A program made the position numbers and the translations under genes. Shown here piece by piece: positions 50,601 to 60,107 of a stretch of 64,000 nucleotides of DNA. A model generated the notes under the pieces. It had not been told where the DNA came from and searched no databases. It saw only the letters and a program-made list of their open reading frames with translations. The first letter of the stretch is position 1. Each line of letters opens with the position of its first letter. This DNA is from Erpobdella octoculata (Eukaryota; Annelida; Clitellata; Hirudinida; Erpobdellidae), in NCBI GenBank assembly GCA_963978895.1, contig OZ022240.1, forward strand, positions 18,285,136 to 18,349,135, given 5' to 3'.

Positions 50601-53600
50601 TTTTGTAGAAGTTTTTTGTTATTATAGTAAACAAGTTTTTCAAACAATTGAAAAGTTAACATTTTTTAAATCCTCTATATTAACTGCATCATGTTTGCTT
50701 GCTTGAGGCATGCATTCGTATATTTTGATGCTTAGAAACAAGAGAACAAGTTAAGAAATAATATATTTAAATCTTTTATAAGAAAATAATAGTTTTTGAG
50801 TTAACTTTTAAATGTAAAACAAAATCAAAAAATTGGTGAAAACAGTTTTTTAAGAAAGTCACAATTTATTTACATTTTTAACTTCATAGTAAAGTCAATA
50901 TGCATATCATTAATTTCAACTGTTTTTTATCAGCTTTGATTCTACGAGGCAGAAGTTGGCTGCACAGCTGGATCCCCGTACTATGGTGCAAAAAAAATTT
51001 TGTGCATTGGGGTTGTGCTATAGATCGTTAGAAAGGTTTTTAAGAAAGAAATATAATGGTGTAAAAATAAATTTAATATTGCAAAAAATAAAAAAGTTAT
51101 ACATTTAGATACGGAAAACATACCCTGATCTATATTTTGCTTCATAACTTTTGTATTTGTTGGACTATTTTCAAAAAATTAGTTTCTATGTTTAGCTAAT
51201 ATGTTTGTCTTTCTAATGCATTAAGTTACAAACCCAATGCAGTCGAAAATTTTAATCTACATGGCCCCAAACGCAAGTAAAAAATCCTCTCCATACATTT
51301 ACATAGGGACAGCGACGGGTTTTAGCCTATAACTTTTTTATTTTTTGCAATATTAAATTTATTTTTACACCATTATATTTTTTTCTTCAACTGTGATTTT
51401 TCAACTTCTGCCTCATTTTGATTGTTTAAATAGCATGCCATATATGTTAATTTGGTAGCATGATCATTTCCAATTCTATTTCTTGTTTTAAATCCTTTAT
51501 ATAAGCTTCACTGTGTTTCCTTGAGTTATGCGCTGGGACCCTTTGACGCCTAAAAAAACCTACTTTCCACCATCCAATCGAACTAAAATTTGATGCGTTG
51601 ATTTTTAGTCAGTGGCAATATGCATTCTATAAATTTTTAGATCGAGTTGACAAAACTTTAATGAGGTATAAAATAAAATTAATTACAATTGTTCGGGAGA
51701 CTTTTTGTTAGGAATTAACTTTTATTTAGTTTCTTTGGTTTTTTGATTTTCTTCCAGCGAGTTTTGTTGTTGTTTCGTCGAGTTAAAATAAAGAAAGTTC
51801 GAAGGATTGTCGTCGAGTTGCGTAGTGTAAAAATAGATTATTAGCGAAAGAATTTCTAACGAACAAATTTGGTAGCAGAGCGTGGTTTATAGTATAGTCT
51901 ATTCCGAAGTCAAATTTTGAAACGTTATTACGAAATAATTGTCGAAAATGTCGAACAAGGCGAATTCAGAGATAGACGAAAGCGCGACTATGCTCATTCA
52001 AGAAAAGGAAAAGGAAATGCAAGCTGTAATGTGCAAAGCCAGAGCACAATTTACTCGTGAATATTTTCAGTTGAAAAAATTGCTAAACAGTAACGACGTG
52101 TCTAAAATTGCAGAAATTGAAGATAGACAGGAACGTATTACGGAGATCGAAATGCATGCAATAGAAACTATGGAAAACCTGTTGGGTTATTATGCGGAGA
52201 TAAGCGAAACGTTGAAAGAACAGCAAATACAGAAAAATATTGCTACTCTAGAAACTGAGTTTTCTACAATAATGGAAAAAGCAGAACATTTTTTAGAAAA
52301 TAGCAAAAGACAATCATCTCCTCGTCCTCAGTCATCTGCCAACTTAATATCGTCCGAAGCTGGATTAATGTCTTCGAATGTCTGGACGTCGAGAACTGCA
52401 CCAACTGTCGTCCCGTTCTCATCCCATGGCGGTTTCGTTCCATTATCTACCACCACTCACGACTACCGCGTTCACTCAGCAAGCTTTCTCCCCCAGGCTC
52501 AGCCGAGTATCGCAAACCATCATTCTTCCGTTCAACCAACAGCCAGCGATGTCGGTCATGACTTGTGGAGGCAGCTAAAAAAGGTATCAATTCCTGTATT
52601 TAACGGAGACAAATCAAAATATGAAGCGTGGAAAGCAGCCTTTATTGCATGCATTGACAAAGCTCCAATGTCCGCTGAATATAAATTGCTTCAGTTACGT
52701 CAGTACCTTAGCAGCGACGCCTTGAAAGTTGTTGAAAACCTAGGACATTCAGCGGAAAGTTACGAGGCAGCAAAGCAACGTTTAGAAAGAAAGTTTGGTG
52801 GCATTCGTCGACAAGTTGCCTTGCAGCTTGAAGCCGTAGATAACTTTCGTCCGCTTAGAGCTGGTAGTGCCATCGATCTAGATAGATTTGCCGATCTTCT
52901 CGATTTGACTGTAATCAACTTACGTGAATCTGGTCGATATGATGAACTGGGTTGTGGCTCAATGTACCACAAGATTGTTAAAAAAATGGACGAAGCCATG
53001 AATGCGTCTTTTCAGCGTTGGCTATTTGAACATCAAAGAGTCGAAAATGTAGAAAATCTGCGTCGTTTCGTACTGCAAGAAGCAGAATTTCGAACAATTG
53101 CATCCGAAGTGGTTCAAGGACTATCAAAAATTGAAGTCAGTTCTCAACGTCGTAATCCGAATCTAAAATCATCTTCGTATTTTGGACAAAATGATGATGT
53201 AACAACGAAGACTTGTGAATGCTGCGGTGGATACCATCCAATCTGGAAATGCGAAGTGTTCAGCCAAAAAACTGTCGACAGCAGATGGAAGCTTGCCATA
53301 GAAAAACATCTCTGTTTTCGGTGTTTGGGTTCATCGCATAGAGGCTCAACATGCACACTGAACCAGGAAATAACAACGTGATTGCATTACGAACAGTGCC
53401 AGTTATTCTAAGAAATGGGTTCAAGTCAATAAAGATCAACGCTTTACTTGACGACGGGTCGACCAAAACCTACATAAACTCCGACGTTGCTGCAGAACTT
53501 GGTCTCCTCGGCAGTTCACGTCATGTTACTGTGAGTATGCTAAATGGTCATCGAGCTGGTTTCCAGACACAAGCAGTGGAGGTGGAACTTCAAAGTTTGA

Positions 53601-56600
53601 ATCGTGTAATTAAGATGAAAATAAATGCCTTCACAACAAATAAAGTCACTGGTGATATGAAAGCGGTAGATTGGAAGAGGTTTCAGATGAAATGGCCGCA
53701 TCTACGTAACATCAAGTTTCCATATATTGAACCGCGTGCAAAGATCGATATGCTCATAGGATTAGATTATGCAGATTTACATTTTTCTCGACAGGAGGTG
53801 CGTGGCAAAAGAGGTGCACCAATTGCAAGATTGACTCCGCTCGGATGGACTTGTGTTGGAGCGTCGTCGCCACATCAAAACCAATTCCAGACATCTTTTG
53901 CATACACGTATTTGATTCAGAAAGAAGCCGATCTCGGTTTAGCACTGCGCAAATTTTGGGAAGTAGAAGAAATGACAACAAAGAACGACACGATGTCAAT
54001 TTTAGATCAAGCAACAAAAATGCATGTTGGCGACGATGACGATGTATTTCCTGGTAATGAAAACATACTTACTGAATCTAATGAGAACGGTTCTAATAAC
54101 GTGAAGAGCAGTATCTTTGTAACGGCTGATGATGGTGATGATGATAATAAACTTGCTGAAACTTGTCTTTCTCACGATTCAAAACGTTCTGATAACGTGG
54201 AAAATAACTTGAGAAATGATAGTCGAGATAAGGATGCAAGCACCAGCGAGATGAACGATCAGAAAAATGAGGTCGTCAACGTTATCGACAACAGTGGTTC
54301 TCAGGTCAACGATGGAATTAGTATAAATCAACCAAATTGCCGACAAGCCAGCTTTCTTTCTGAAAGTTCCAAACTTCAAGGAGGTACAGTCATTGTAGAA
54401 CTCGGAGGTGCATGTTTCAAAGAGGTGTCGTTGTCATTGCGCGTCGGAAGAAGATCTGTTTCGGAAGCTCTTGGAACTTGCAAGTGCCGAAAGCCGCCCA
54501 GCAGCGACGAATTCCATCAAGCAAGCAGGGAAGATGACTTTGAGTTGAAAGTCAATAATAAACCAGGTTTGAGCGCTTCGAATTTAGTTGAAATTAAAAT
54601 ATCACTGATCGACAACCAGATAAGTCTCAACGAATCTACTAAACTTGAGCGCGAAGTTCTTGATGAATTTTGTGACCAAACTGATGTAGTGAATAAAATA
54701 AGCGATATTATTGTAGAAGCTGGTGAAAATAATGGAAACTTGAGCTGCTTAAATAATTCGGGAAGAATTCAAGGAATGTTATCTGCGAGAGACTCGGTAC
54801 AAAAAAGATCAAGCTTTCAAAACGATAGAGCTGTTCTCGATGAGTTAGCTTTAATATTGAGAATTGAAAACCAAGCTTCAGAACATGAAGCTGCAGCAAA
54901 ACCGAAGAACATCTTGAAGGAATCGATTAGTGTCAATTCTTCCCAGGCCGTAGAAAGGAAAATCGAGTTGAGAATTAACAAAATCGGAGGCAAAAATGAA
55001 AATCGTGAATCTGTAAATCGTGAAAAAGAAAGATTAAACCTAGACAGATATTCTAGTTGGATTCGTCTTGTGAGAATTGTATCATGGATCATAAGATTTA
55101 TCGGCAATTTTCAGTTGGTGAAACAGAACCGAAGCAAAGGCGAATTAAATTCAGATGAATTGAACGAGTCCGAAGTTTTGTTATTAAAGTCTTGCCAACA
55201 AGAAGCTTTCGAAAATGAATATCGCGCATTGCTACAAAGAAAACCGTTACCAAAATGCAGCAAATTACTTGTATTAAATCCTCAACTTGATGAAGACGGA
55301 TTGATGAGAAGCAACAGTCGATTAGTGAATGCAGAAATGTTGCATTACGATACAAAATATCCGATAATACTACCGAAGAAACATAGTATTACACAATTAA
55401 TCATCAAGTTTGAACACGAACAAGGAGCTCATATTTGTGGAATTAATCATCTGTTGGCAAAACTTTCGAAAAGATACTGGATCCTGTCGGCACGTGAAGC
55501 TATTCGTGAATATCAATATGTTTGCATGGAATGGCAAAAGCCGCAAATCAAATAATGGCACCACTTCCGATTTCCAGACTAAAGGCACCAGAACCGTTAT
55601 GCACTTTTAGTCACACGGCACTAGATTTTGCAGGGCCATTCATTACAATCCGTGGTAGAGGTAAAAGTCGCGAAAAACGTTACCTGTGCTTGTTTACGTG
55701 CATGGCTACCAGAGCAGTCCATTTGGAAATGGCGTATGGACTTGACACCGATTCGTTTTTGAATGCGCTTTATCGTTTCGCAAATCGTAGAGGATGGCCT
55801 AATGAATTTACATCCGATAACGGACGCAATTTTGTTGGAGCCGTTCATGAGCTCAACGAACTTATATCTCAATGGAATCAAAAGAAGATTGTGAAATCTA
55901 CATCGTCGCATTCAGTAAAGTGGAATTTCAATCCTCCGGTTGCACCTCATTTCGGTGGCGTGTTTGAAATTATGATTAAAGCAGCTAAACGCGCAGTTTA
56001 TGCTATACTTGGACGTGCTGATGTTACGGACGAAGAATTATCAAGTGCCTTCATCGGAGCTGAGGCACTTCTGAATTCACGTCCATTAACATATCAATCA
56101 TCGAGTTCGAGAGATATCATTCCGTTAACACCAAGCCATTTTCTACACGGAGAACTGGGTCATCAAGCTGCACCAGTAATAGAACCGGTAAACAACTTGA
56201 ATCACGTAAGACGACGTTGGAGACGAGTACAAGAACTTATTAGACATTTCTGGCAGCGGTGGCTTCAGGAATGGATCCCCGGACTGAGTTCACGAAAGAA
56301 ATGGAACTCTGTTAAGCGGGACTTTGCGATTGGTGACGTCGTAATAGTGATGAACTCCGACACTGCAAGAGGACAGTGGCCACTTGGAAGAGTAGTTGAC
56401 GTGATGCCTGGCAAAGATGGTCATGTACGAGTAGTGAAAGTTCAAGTAGGTCAAACTGTCCTGACACGAGCGATTAGCCATCTCTCTCCGCTGGAAATCG
56501 CCGACGATTAAATGTTTTCGATAGTTTTGCCTGAGCGTAATAAAATGATCTTTTTAAATAGAGTGTCCGAATAATATTAGACTTTGAAATACTAAGAACA

Positions 56601-59600
56601 TTAGGCTTCTTTAAGACGTCCGAAAGATTGTAATTACTTTTGATGATTTCATAGAGTGATCGTAAATTTAATTGAATGATTAGACGTTTATGAATTCTGA
56701 TAATGATCGAGATGTTGCAATCACTTGCAATTCAATATTATGATAGCAATATTCTATGAGATTATTACGTTGGTTTTGTTGACTCGATATTTATTATAAT
56801 ATATGATCGTTATCATTTAGACATTAAATGTTATTGACATTTGAATTTTCAAACTTCGAATTTTGTTGCTCTGTCTGTCCTTGAAACGGAAACATTGAAC
56901 CTATGACTGACATGGCATTTGTAATATGGATTATTGAACAAGTGTGATCACACCTTATCCGCGCAGCTGAATTTAATTTGATATGATGAGCAGATTCGAA
57001 TTTCTCATTCAATTAAAAATGTTTTTCATGATGTTTTACTTTAAACGCGAGTAGATAGCTTCTGCAGTTTCTGGTTGTTCCAGCTTATTTGAACTGGCTT
57101 AAATTGTAATGGCTTCTTTATTGAATTGTTTGCTTTACATGAATTGAATTAAACGTGCGACCGAATTACTGATGTACTGTCATTCCGTCCTAAACTTGTA
57201 ACATAACAATGTGAAGTTTAATTATCGATCAATAGAGATTAATTTTAGTTTCCGTCCTTTGAGTGATGTTGATACATCACGAAGGGGAGAATGTTCGGGA
57301 GACTTTTTGTTAGGAATTAACTTTTATTTAGTTTCTTTGGTTTTTTGATTTTCTTCCAGCGAGTTTTGTTGTTGTTTCGTCGAGTTAAAATAAAGAAAGT
57401 TCGAAGGATTGTCGTCGAGTTGCGTAGTGTAAAAATAGATTATTAGCGAAAGAATTTCTAACGAACAACAATTTATAATAAAAACATTGTTTTTTCCATA
57501 TCGATTAGAAATTTTTTATATTTTCCACCTCACATACTTTACATAGCAAGTATTTAGAAAACTGTGGTCAACGTTTTTTTTATTTGATACTAGCGGGGTT
57601 ACCCGGCGTTGCCCGGGGTTTTTAGAGGTTTTTCTAATGTTTGTCCCTCTCGCTCCCGTTTCCTTCTCCACTTTCCCGTTTTCGTCGCGTTCCCGGTCGC
57701 TTTTCCGCTCCCGGTCGCTTTCCCGCTCAGAAGTTTTGTTATCGATTTTCTCTCTTGCTCGCGTTTCCTTCCAAGCTTGCTCTCCCGATTCCAGTCGCTT
57801 TCCGCGTTCCCGGTCGCTTTCCGCGTTCCCGGTCGCTTTCCGCGTTCCCGGTCGCTTTCCGCGTTCCCGGTCGCTTTCCCGTTCCCGGTCGCTTTCCCGT
57901 TCCCGATCGCTTTCCCGTTCCCGCTCACGCTTGCTCTCCCGTTCCCGGTCAGGGTTGCTCTCCCGTTCCCGTTCACGCTCATTTTCTCTTTTCCATTCTT
58001 TCATAACTTCTGTTAGCCTATAAAACGTAAAATAGATTTGCTAAGACTATAAATATATATGAATGTTTGTGGGTTAGTTTGTCTATTATAGAAACAAGAA
58101 AGCGACCCGGAACGGACAGCGAGCGGGAACGGAAAAGCAAGCGTGAGCGGGAATGGGAGAGCAAACGTGAGCGGGAACGGGACAGCGACCAAGAACGGGA
58201 AAACGACCGGGAGCAGGAAAGCGACCGGGAGCGGGAAAGCGAACAGGAGTGGGAAAGCAGGTGGGAAAGGAAACGGGAGAGAAAGAGACAAACATTAGAA
58301 AAACCTCTAAAAAACCCGGGCAACGCCGGGTATCTCCGCTAGTACATACATAAACACACACACAGACACACATACATGCACATACACATACATACATACA
58401 CACATACATATATATATAGTTCCCGCTCGCTCACCCGCTCCGCTCCGCTCATTTTGTGACGGATTTCAAAAATTTTTTCTCTATATTTGATTCCTCTTGA
58501 CTCTCAAGGTTGTGTGAAAATTTCATTATGATCGGATGAATGGTGTAGCAATGCATAAACGCCATTAACATATATACATATATACAAACATTCATTTTTA
58601 TATATATATAGATACTTATCATCATTAAAAAATGATTTGCAAAAAATTAGAAGCTGCCAAATTACAAAATATGTTTGTTTTTGAAACAGCAGCAATGGGA
58701 GAGCAGTATTGAGGCTAAATGACTCATAGAATGACTTGAACCATAATTAAAAATACTTATATAATTAAAACATTAAATTACTAGCATGGTTACCCAGAGT
58801 TGCCCGGCGTTTTTAGAAATTGTGTATCGTTTTTCTCTCTCACTCTCGTTTCCTTCCCCGCTTCCGGTAGCTTTCCCGTTACCGGTCACTTTACCATTCC
58901 CGTTCCCGCTAGCTTTCCTGTTATATCCAAAATCCGTTATATCCAGGGTATGGAGAAAAATCAACATTATTATTGGAAAGCAAATTGCATTGTACATGTA
59001 ACATCAGTTAGGCAGTAACAAGAAAACTGTAAAAAAACTCTGTTTTTTAAAAATCATTTATATTTTTTAATTTGGCAACTAAAAATTTTTTGAAAAATAT
59101 TTTTTTGTGATAGTAAGTCTATAAAATAAAAACATTGACCAAAGTTTCTGGACACGTTCTGGAAATTTGTGTCACTACATGCATGTAGGTGAGGTTGACC
59201 GCCCTGGGTTCAATTCATTCTAGAATCGTACATACATATTTGTGTGTATATGTGTGCAGTGTGCATATGAATAAATGATAACTTACAATTAGAAGAAGAA
59301 ATGTGTTCTCTCTCAAAGCTCCTATACATCCTGTGAAACCAATAATAAAAATAAAAAGACCAGTCACAATCAAGATAAGTGCAGGATCAAGGGGTATTTG
59401 TGAGAGTTTTCCAAGATTCTGAAACATATCTTTTTCTGTCCATGCCCATAGTCCCACAGCCAACATCATTCCTCCAAGAAGCTTGTGAAAATTATTACAA
59501 TTAAATTTATGATTGTCTATTATTCAGAAGAATACTAAATAATGATTCAATTCAACAGAAACTAGAAGCTATATTGCAATTAAAAAAACAACCTATCAGA

Positions 59601-59696
59601 TCTCTAACTTACCCAAAAAATCACATTAAATCCAAAGACAAGATATTTTATTACAGAGCTAACTTCAGAACGATCTCTTCTGAATCTTGTAGCCAT
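44615..59696 (-). CDS. TSPAN5/14/17-like: TspanC8 tetraspanin (TSPAN5/14/17-like), seven coding exons
   Basis: Exons on the minus strand, in order: 59696-59613, 59481-59287, 49870-49796, 49268-49170, 49072-48953, 45303-45262 and 44806-44615. All junctions are phase 0; 807 nt, 268 aa, the same length as human TSPAN5. TM1 spans exons 1-2 ([23 protein letters not shown]). TM2 ends [14 protein letters not shown]3 is [19 protein letters not shown], and TM4 [20 protein letters not shown]. The large loop has [31 protein letters not shown] and SGC: eight cysteines (154, 155, 171, 179, 185, 186, 199, 218), defining TspanC8. These escort the protease ADAM10 and so shape Notch signalling. A TTTCAG acceptor at 59,727 shows a non-coding exon further upstream. 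Intron 2 is 9.4 kb and filled by a BEL/Pao element. Confidence 0.95.
44967..45231. mobile_element. Mariner-type MITE made of GCATATAACGCGC units
   Basis: 265 bp with TIRs CCGTATTTTTTCGCATATA and the inverse, flanked by TA on both sides (44,965-44,966 and 45,232-45,233). The interior is about eight degenerate copies of a CATATAACGCGC motif, strikingly CpG-rich for this region. It lies in the last intron of the tetraspanin gene, 30 bases from exon 6. The superfamily is inferred from the TA duplication. Confidence 0.75.
45345..47520 (-). pseudogene. LINE fragment (RT C-part and tail) split by a hAT-type insertion
   Basis: Minus-strand coding pieces at 46,852-47,520: [25 protein letters not shown] (catalytic box with S in place of the usual F), [20 protein letters not shown] and [20 protein letters not shown]. 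After the insert they resume at 45,345-45,696 with [20 protein letters not shown]. Only the last third of an RT is present, with frame damage, so it is a dead 5'-truncated copy in tetraspanin intron 5. Confidence 0.85.
45697..46843. mobile_element. Non-autonomous hAT-type element nested in LINE
   Basis: 1147 bp with ends CAGGCCCGTAGCCAGG and CTGGCTACAGGACTG (inverted, imperfect) and a perfect 8-bp target duplication CATACCAT at 45,689-45,696 and 46,844-46,851. No transposase is visible. It contains a ~48-bp tandem repeat, three units at about 46,425-46,545 (TTTGTCATCACAACAATGTA). Removing it rejoins the LINE reading frame region. Confidence 0.9.
47825..48510 (+). repeat. Minor local repeats in tetraspanin intron 5
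   Basis: A 36-bp motif (ATGCCCTATGATGCAAAAGG) occurs at ~47,848 and in variant form at ~48,108. From 48,235 to 48,510 a ~33-bp degenerate tandem repeat built on TTACATTATTGATAGTAGCA runs for about eight units. No gene is visible. Confidence 0.6.
50087..50350 (-). repeat. Diverged relative of the CTGT repeat family
   Basis: TCTCTGTCTGTCGTCAAATT, GATTTTGAACTAACTTCCCG and, at its other edge, AAAAGTGTGTTTTTAAAAAA match pieces of copies 1-4 near the window start (for example 560-620). It lies in tetraspanin intron 2, upstream of the BEL/Pao element. Related sequence seems to continue at 51,550-51,670. Confidence 0.5.
51053..51381. mobile_element. MITE with ~50-bp TIRs
   Basis: 51,053-51,103 (including TAAATTTAATATTGCAAAAA) is an inverted match to 51,331-51,381. 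The interior (CATACCCTGATCTATATTTT, ATGGCCCCAAACGCAAGT) recurs with the right end at 61,602-61,888. It is non-coding. Confidence 0.75.
51690..51865 (+). repeat. Left LTR of BEL/Pao element
   Basis: 176 bp, TG...CA ends. By eye it has no difference from the right LTR at 57292-57467. AATAAAG lies inside (about 51,787), a possible poly(A) signal for the element. The PBS starts about four bases downstream at TGGTAGCAGAGCG. Confidence 0.95.
51939..53381 (+). CDS. BEL/Pao Gag
   Basis: 480 codons starting 73 bases after the left LTR. Residues ~1-130 are charged and coiled-coil-like, ~130-215 Ser/Pro-rich. ~218-400 carry the family's capsid-like region ([45 protein letters not shown]). The end has a Cys-rich segment ([13 protein letters not shown]) and a canonical zinc knuckle C-x2-C-x4-H-x4-C (C459, C462, H467, C472). 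The frame ends eight residues after the knuckle, where most BEL/Pao elements continue into protease. The next ORF overlaps by 31 bases in the -1 frame. No canonical slippery heptamer is evident, so this may be a mutation or a -1 site I do not recognise. Confidence 0.93.
   Translation: MSKMSNKANSEIDESATMLIQEKEKEMQAVMCKARAQFTREYFQLKKLLNSNDVSKIAEIEDRQERITEIEMHAIETMENLLGYYAEISETLKEQQIQKNIATLETEFSTIMEKAEHFLENSKRQSSPRPQSSANLISSEAGLMSSNVWTSRTAPTVVPFSSHGGFVPLSTTTHDYRVHSASFLPQAQPSIANHHSSVQPTASDVGHDLWRQLKKVSIPVFNGDKSKYEAWKAAFIACIDKAPMSAEYKLLQLRQYLSSDALKVVENLGHSAESYEAAKQRLERKFGGIRRQVALQLEAVDNFRPLRAGSAIDLDRFADLLDLTVINLRESGRYDELGCGSMYHKIVKKMDEAMNASFQRWLFEHQRVENVENLRRFVLQEAEFRTIASEVVQGLSKIEVSSQRRNPNLKSSSYFGQNDDVTTKTCECCGGYHPIWKCEVFSQKTVDSRWKLAIEKHLCFRCLGSSHRGSTCTLNQEITT
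53351..55555 (+). CDS. BEL/Pao protease plus acidic replacement region plus pre-integrase part
   Basis: 734 codons, open throughout. Residues ~10-205: aspartic protease region ([12 protein letters not shown], catalytic DGS at 35-37) and the usual BEL follow-on ([19 protein letters not shown]). In BEL/Pao the reverse transcriptase and RNase H follow here. Instead, ~205-565 is unrelated: rich in D, E, N and S, with runs such as GDDDDV and DDGDDDN, and no RT motif (no [YF]xDD). At ~565 the family pattern resumes with [40 protein letters not shown] and [13 protein letters not shown]. It stops at a -1 frame change into the integrase ORF. The linker has no family I recognise. Confidence 0.9.
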   Translation: MHTEPGNNNVIALRTVPVILRNGFKSIKINALLDDGSTKTYINSDVAAELGLLGSSRHVTVSMLNGHRAGFQTQAVEVELQSLNRVIKMKINAFTTNKVTGDMKAVDWKRFQMKWPHLRNIKFPYIEPRAKIDMLIGLDYADLHFSRQEVRGKRGAPIARLTPLGWTCVGASSPHQNQFQTSFAYTYLIQKEADLGLALRKFWEVEEMTTKNDTMSILDQATKMHVGDDDDVFPGNENILTESNENGSNNVKSSIFVTADDGDDDNKLAETCLSHDSKRSDNVENNLRNDSRDKDASTSEMNDQKNEVVNVIDNSGSQVNDGISINQPNCRQASFLSESSKLQGGTVIVELGGACFKEVSLSLRVGRRSVSEALGTCKCRKPPSSDEFHQASREDDFELKVNNKPGLSASNLVEIKISLIDNQISLNESTKLEREVLDEFCDQTDVVNKISDIIVEAGENNGNLSCLNNSGRIQGMLSARDSVQKRSSFQNDRAVLDELALILRIENQASEHEAAAKPKNILKESISVNSSQAVERKIELRINKIGGKNENRESVNREKERLNLDRYSSWIRLVRIVSWIIRFIGNFQLVKQNRSKGELNSDELNESEVLLLKSCQQEAFENEYRALLQRKPLPKCSKLLVLNPQLDEDGLMRSNSRLVNAEMLHYDTKYPIILPKKHSITQLIIKFEHEQGAHICGINHLLAKLSKRYWILSAREAIREYQYVCMEWQKPQIK
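55522..56511 (+). CDS. BEL/Pao integrase
   Basis: 329 codons overlapping the preceding ORF by 34 bases in the -1 frame; the shown start is internal to the ancestral polyprotein. The catalytic triad is visible: D35 in [11 protein letters not shown]99 in [12 protein letters not shown] and E149 in [17 protein letters not shown]. The C-terminal domain has [20 protein letters not shown], typical of BEL/Pao. It is intact across the catalytic core, so active integrase is plausible if expressed. Confidence 0.93.
   Translation: MHGMAKAANQIMAPLPISRLKAPEPLCTFSHTALDFAGPFITIRGRGKSREKRYLCLFTCMATRAVHLEMAYGLDTDSFLNALYRFANRRGWPNEFTSDNGRNFVGAVHELNELISQWNQKKIVKSTSSHSVKWNFNPPVAPHFGGVFEIMIKAAKRAVYAILGRADVTDEELSSAFIGAEALLNSRPLTYQSSSSRDIIPLTPSHFLHGELGHQAAPVIEPVNNLNHVRRRWRRVQELIRHFWQRWLQEWIPGLSSRKKWNSVKRDFAIGDVVIVMNSDTARGQWPLGRVVDVMPGKDGHVRVVKVQVGQTVLTRAISHLSPLEIADD
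56512..57291 (+). other. BEL/Pao 3' internal untranslated region
   Basis: 780 bases between the integrase stop and the right LTR, AT-rich and without a supported frame. It ends in GTTGATACATCACGAAGGGG and AGAA; the terminal purine run just before the right LTR is the likely polypurine tract. Confidence 0.7.
57292..57467 (+). repeat. Right LTR of BEL/Pao element
   Basis: 176 bp, reads identical to the left LTR, followed by the ACAAT target duplication. Confidence 0.95.
57589..58013 (-). mobile_element. Helentron-like 3' half, inverted
   Basis: Starts ACTAGCGGGGTTACCCGGCG (inverse of hairpin plus CTAGT), then 18-21-bp GC-rich minisatellite units (TCGCTTTCCGCGTTCCCGG), and ends at CATTCTTTCATAACTT, the same inner edge as copy 9,590-9,736. 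Confidence 0.75.
58014..58343 (+). mobile_element. Helentron-like 3' half, direct
   Basis: ATATATATGAATGTTTGTGG, GCGGGAACGG minisatellite, hairpin CCCGGGCAACGCCGGGTATC, then CTAGT. It abuts the preceding inverted fragment and the following head fragment. Confidence 0.75.
58344..58612 (-). mobile_element. Helentron-like 5' head, inverted
   Basis: Inverse of the conserved head: TTCCCGCTCGCTCACCCGCT, CATTATGATCGGATGAATGG, ending at CATTTTTATATATATATAG (5' terminus at 58,612). Its inner side is a (CA/TA)n microsatellite (58,344-58,415). Confidence 0.75.
58780..58945 (-). mobile_element. Degenerate Helentron-like 3' end, inverted
   Basis: ACTAGCATGGTTACCCAGAG, TTGCCCGGCGTTTTTAGAAA, then TTTCCCGTTACCGG-type units. 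It runs into TTATATCCAGGGTATGGAG, a block also found inverted near 25,050-25,130. Confidence 0.65.
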
Positions 59697-59989
59697 CTTT
59701 AAGATATCAGTATCATTGAATGGTACCTGAAACATTGGATAAATAACTATCACCACTAAAACTTAAACTAGTGCTGCAAAATGCATGCATATCGCCTATA
59801 ACTAAAATAATGTTGAATAACTGATTTTGTACAGATAATAATTTGCACGATTTTGTACTAAAAATAATAAGCATTGATCTAAAAAAAGCATATCAATTCT
59901 TGCTTTAAATGACCAAAATCATCAAAACATTAGGTTCAGGATTCTTTTGTTTTTTCTTCAAAATTTGGGTTCAGATTTCACTTTTTCAA

Positions 59990-60107
59990 AAGTCCATGTT
60001 CCGGTTTTAATTTGTCAAAAGTCCAGATTTGGGTTTTAATTTGTCAAAAGTCCAGATTCGGGTTTTAATTTGTCAAAAGTCCAGATTTGGGTTTTAATTT
60101 GTCAAAA
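59990..60107 (+). repeat. 29-bp tandem repeat
   Basis: Four units built on AGTCCAGATTTGGGTTTTAA plus TTTGTCAAA. Confidence 0.92.

Larger units (their letters stand above)
51690..57467 (+). mobile_element. BEL/Pao LTR retrotransposon lacking RT-RNase H, very recent insertion
   Basis: 5778 bp. Two 176-bp LTRs (51690-51865, 57292-57467) read as identical, start TGTTCGGGAG and end GAACA. A perfect 5-bp target duplication ACAAT lies at 51685-51689 and 57468-57472. Primer-binding site region TGGTAGCAGAGCGTGG follows the left LTR, and a polypurine tract GAAGGGGAGAA precedes the right LTR. Gag, protease and integrase are recognisable and of BEL/Pao type. The RT and RNase H region is absent. It lies antisense inside tetraspanin intron 2. 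Confidence 0.95.

Noticed and set aside
57516..58023. Several overlapping 120-160-codon frames rich in R, S, P and F
   Set aside because: All overlap the Helentron-like minisatellite on both strands; none has a domain.
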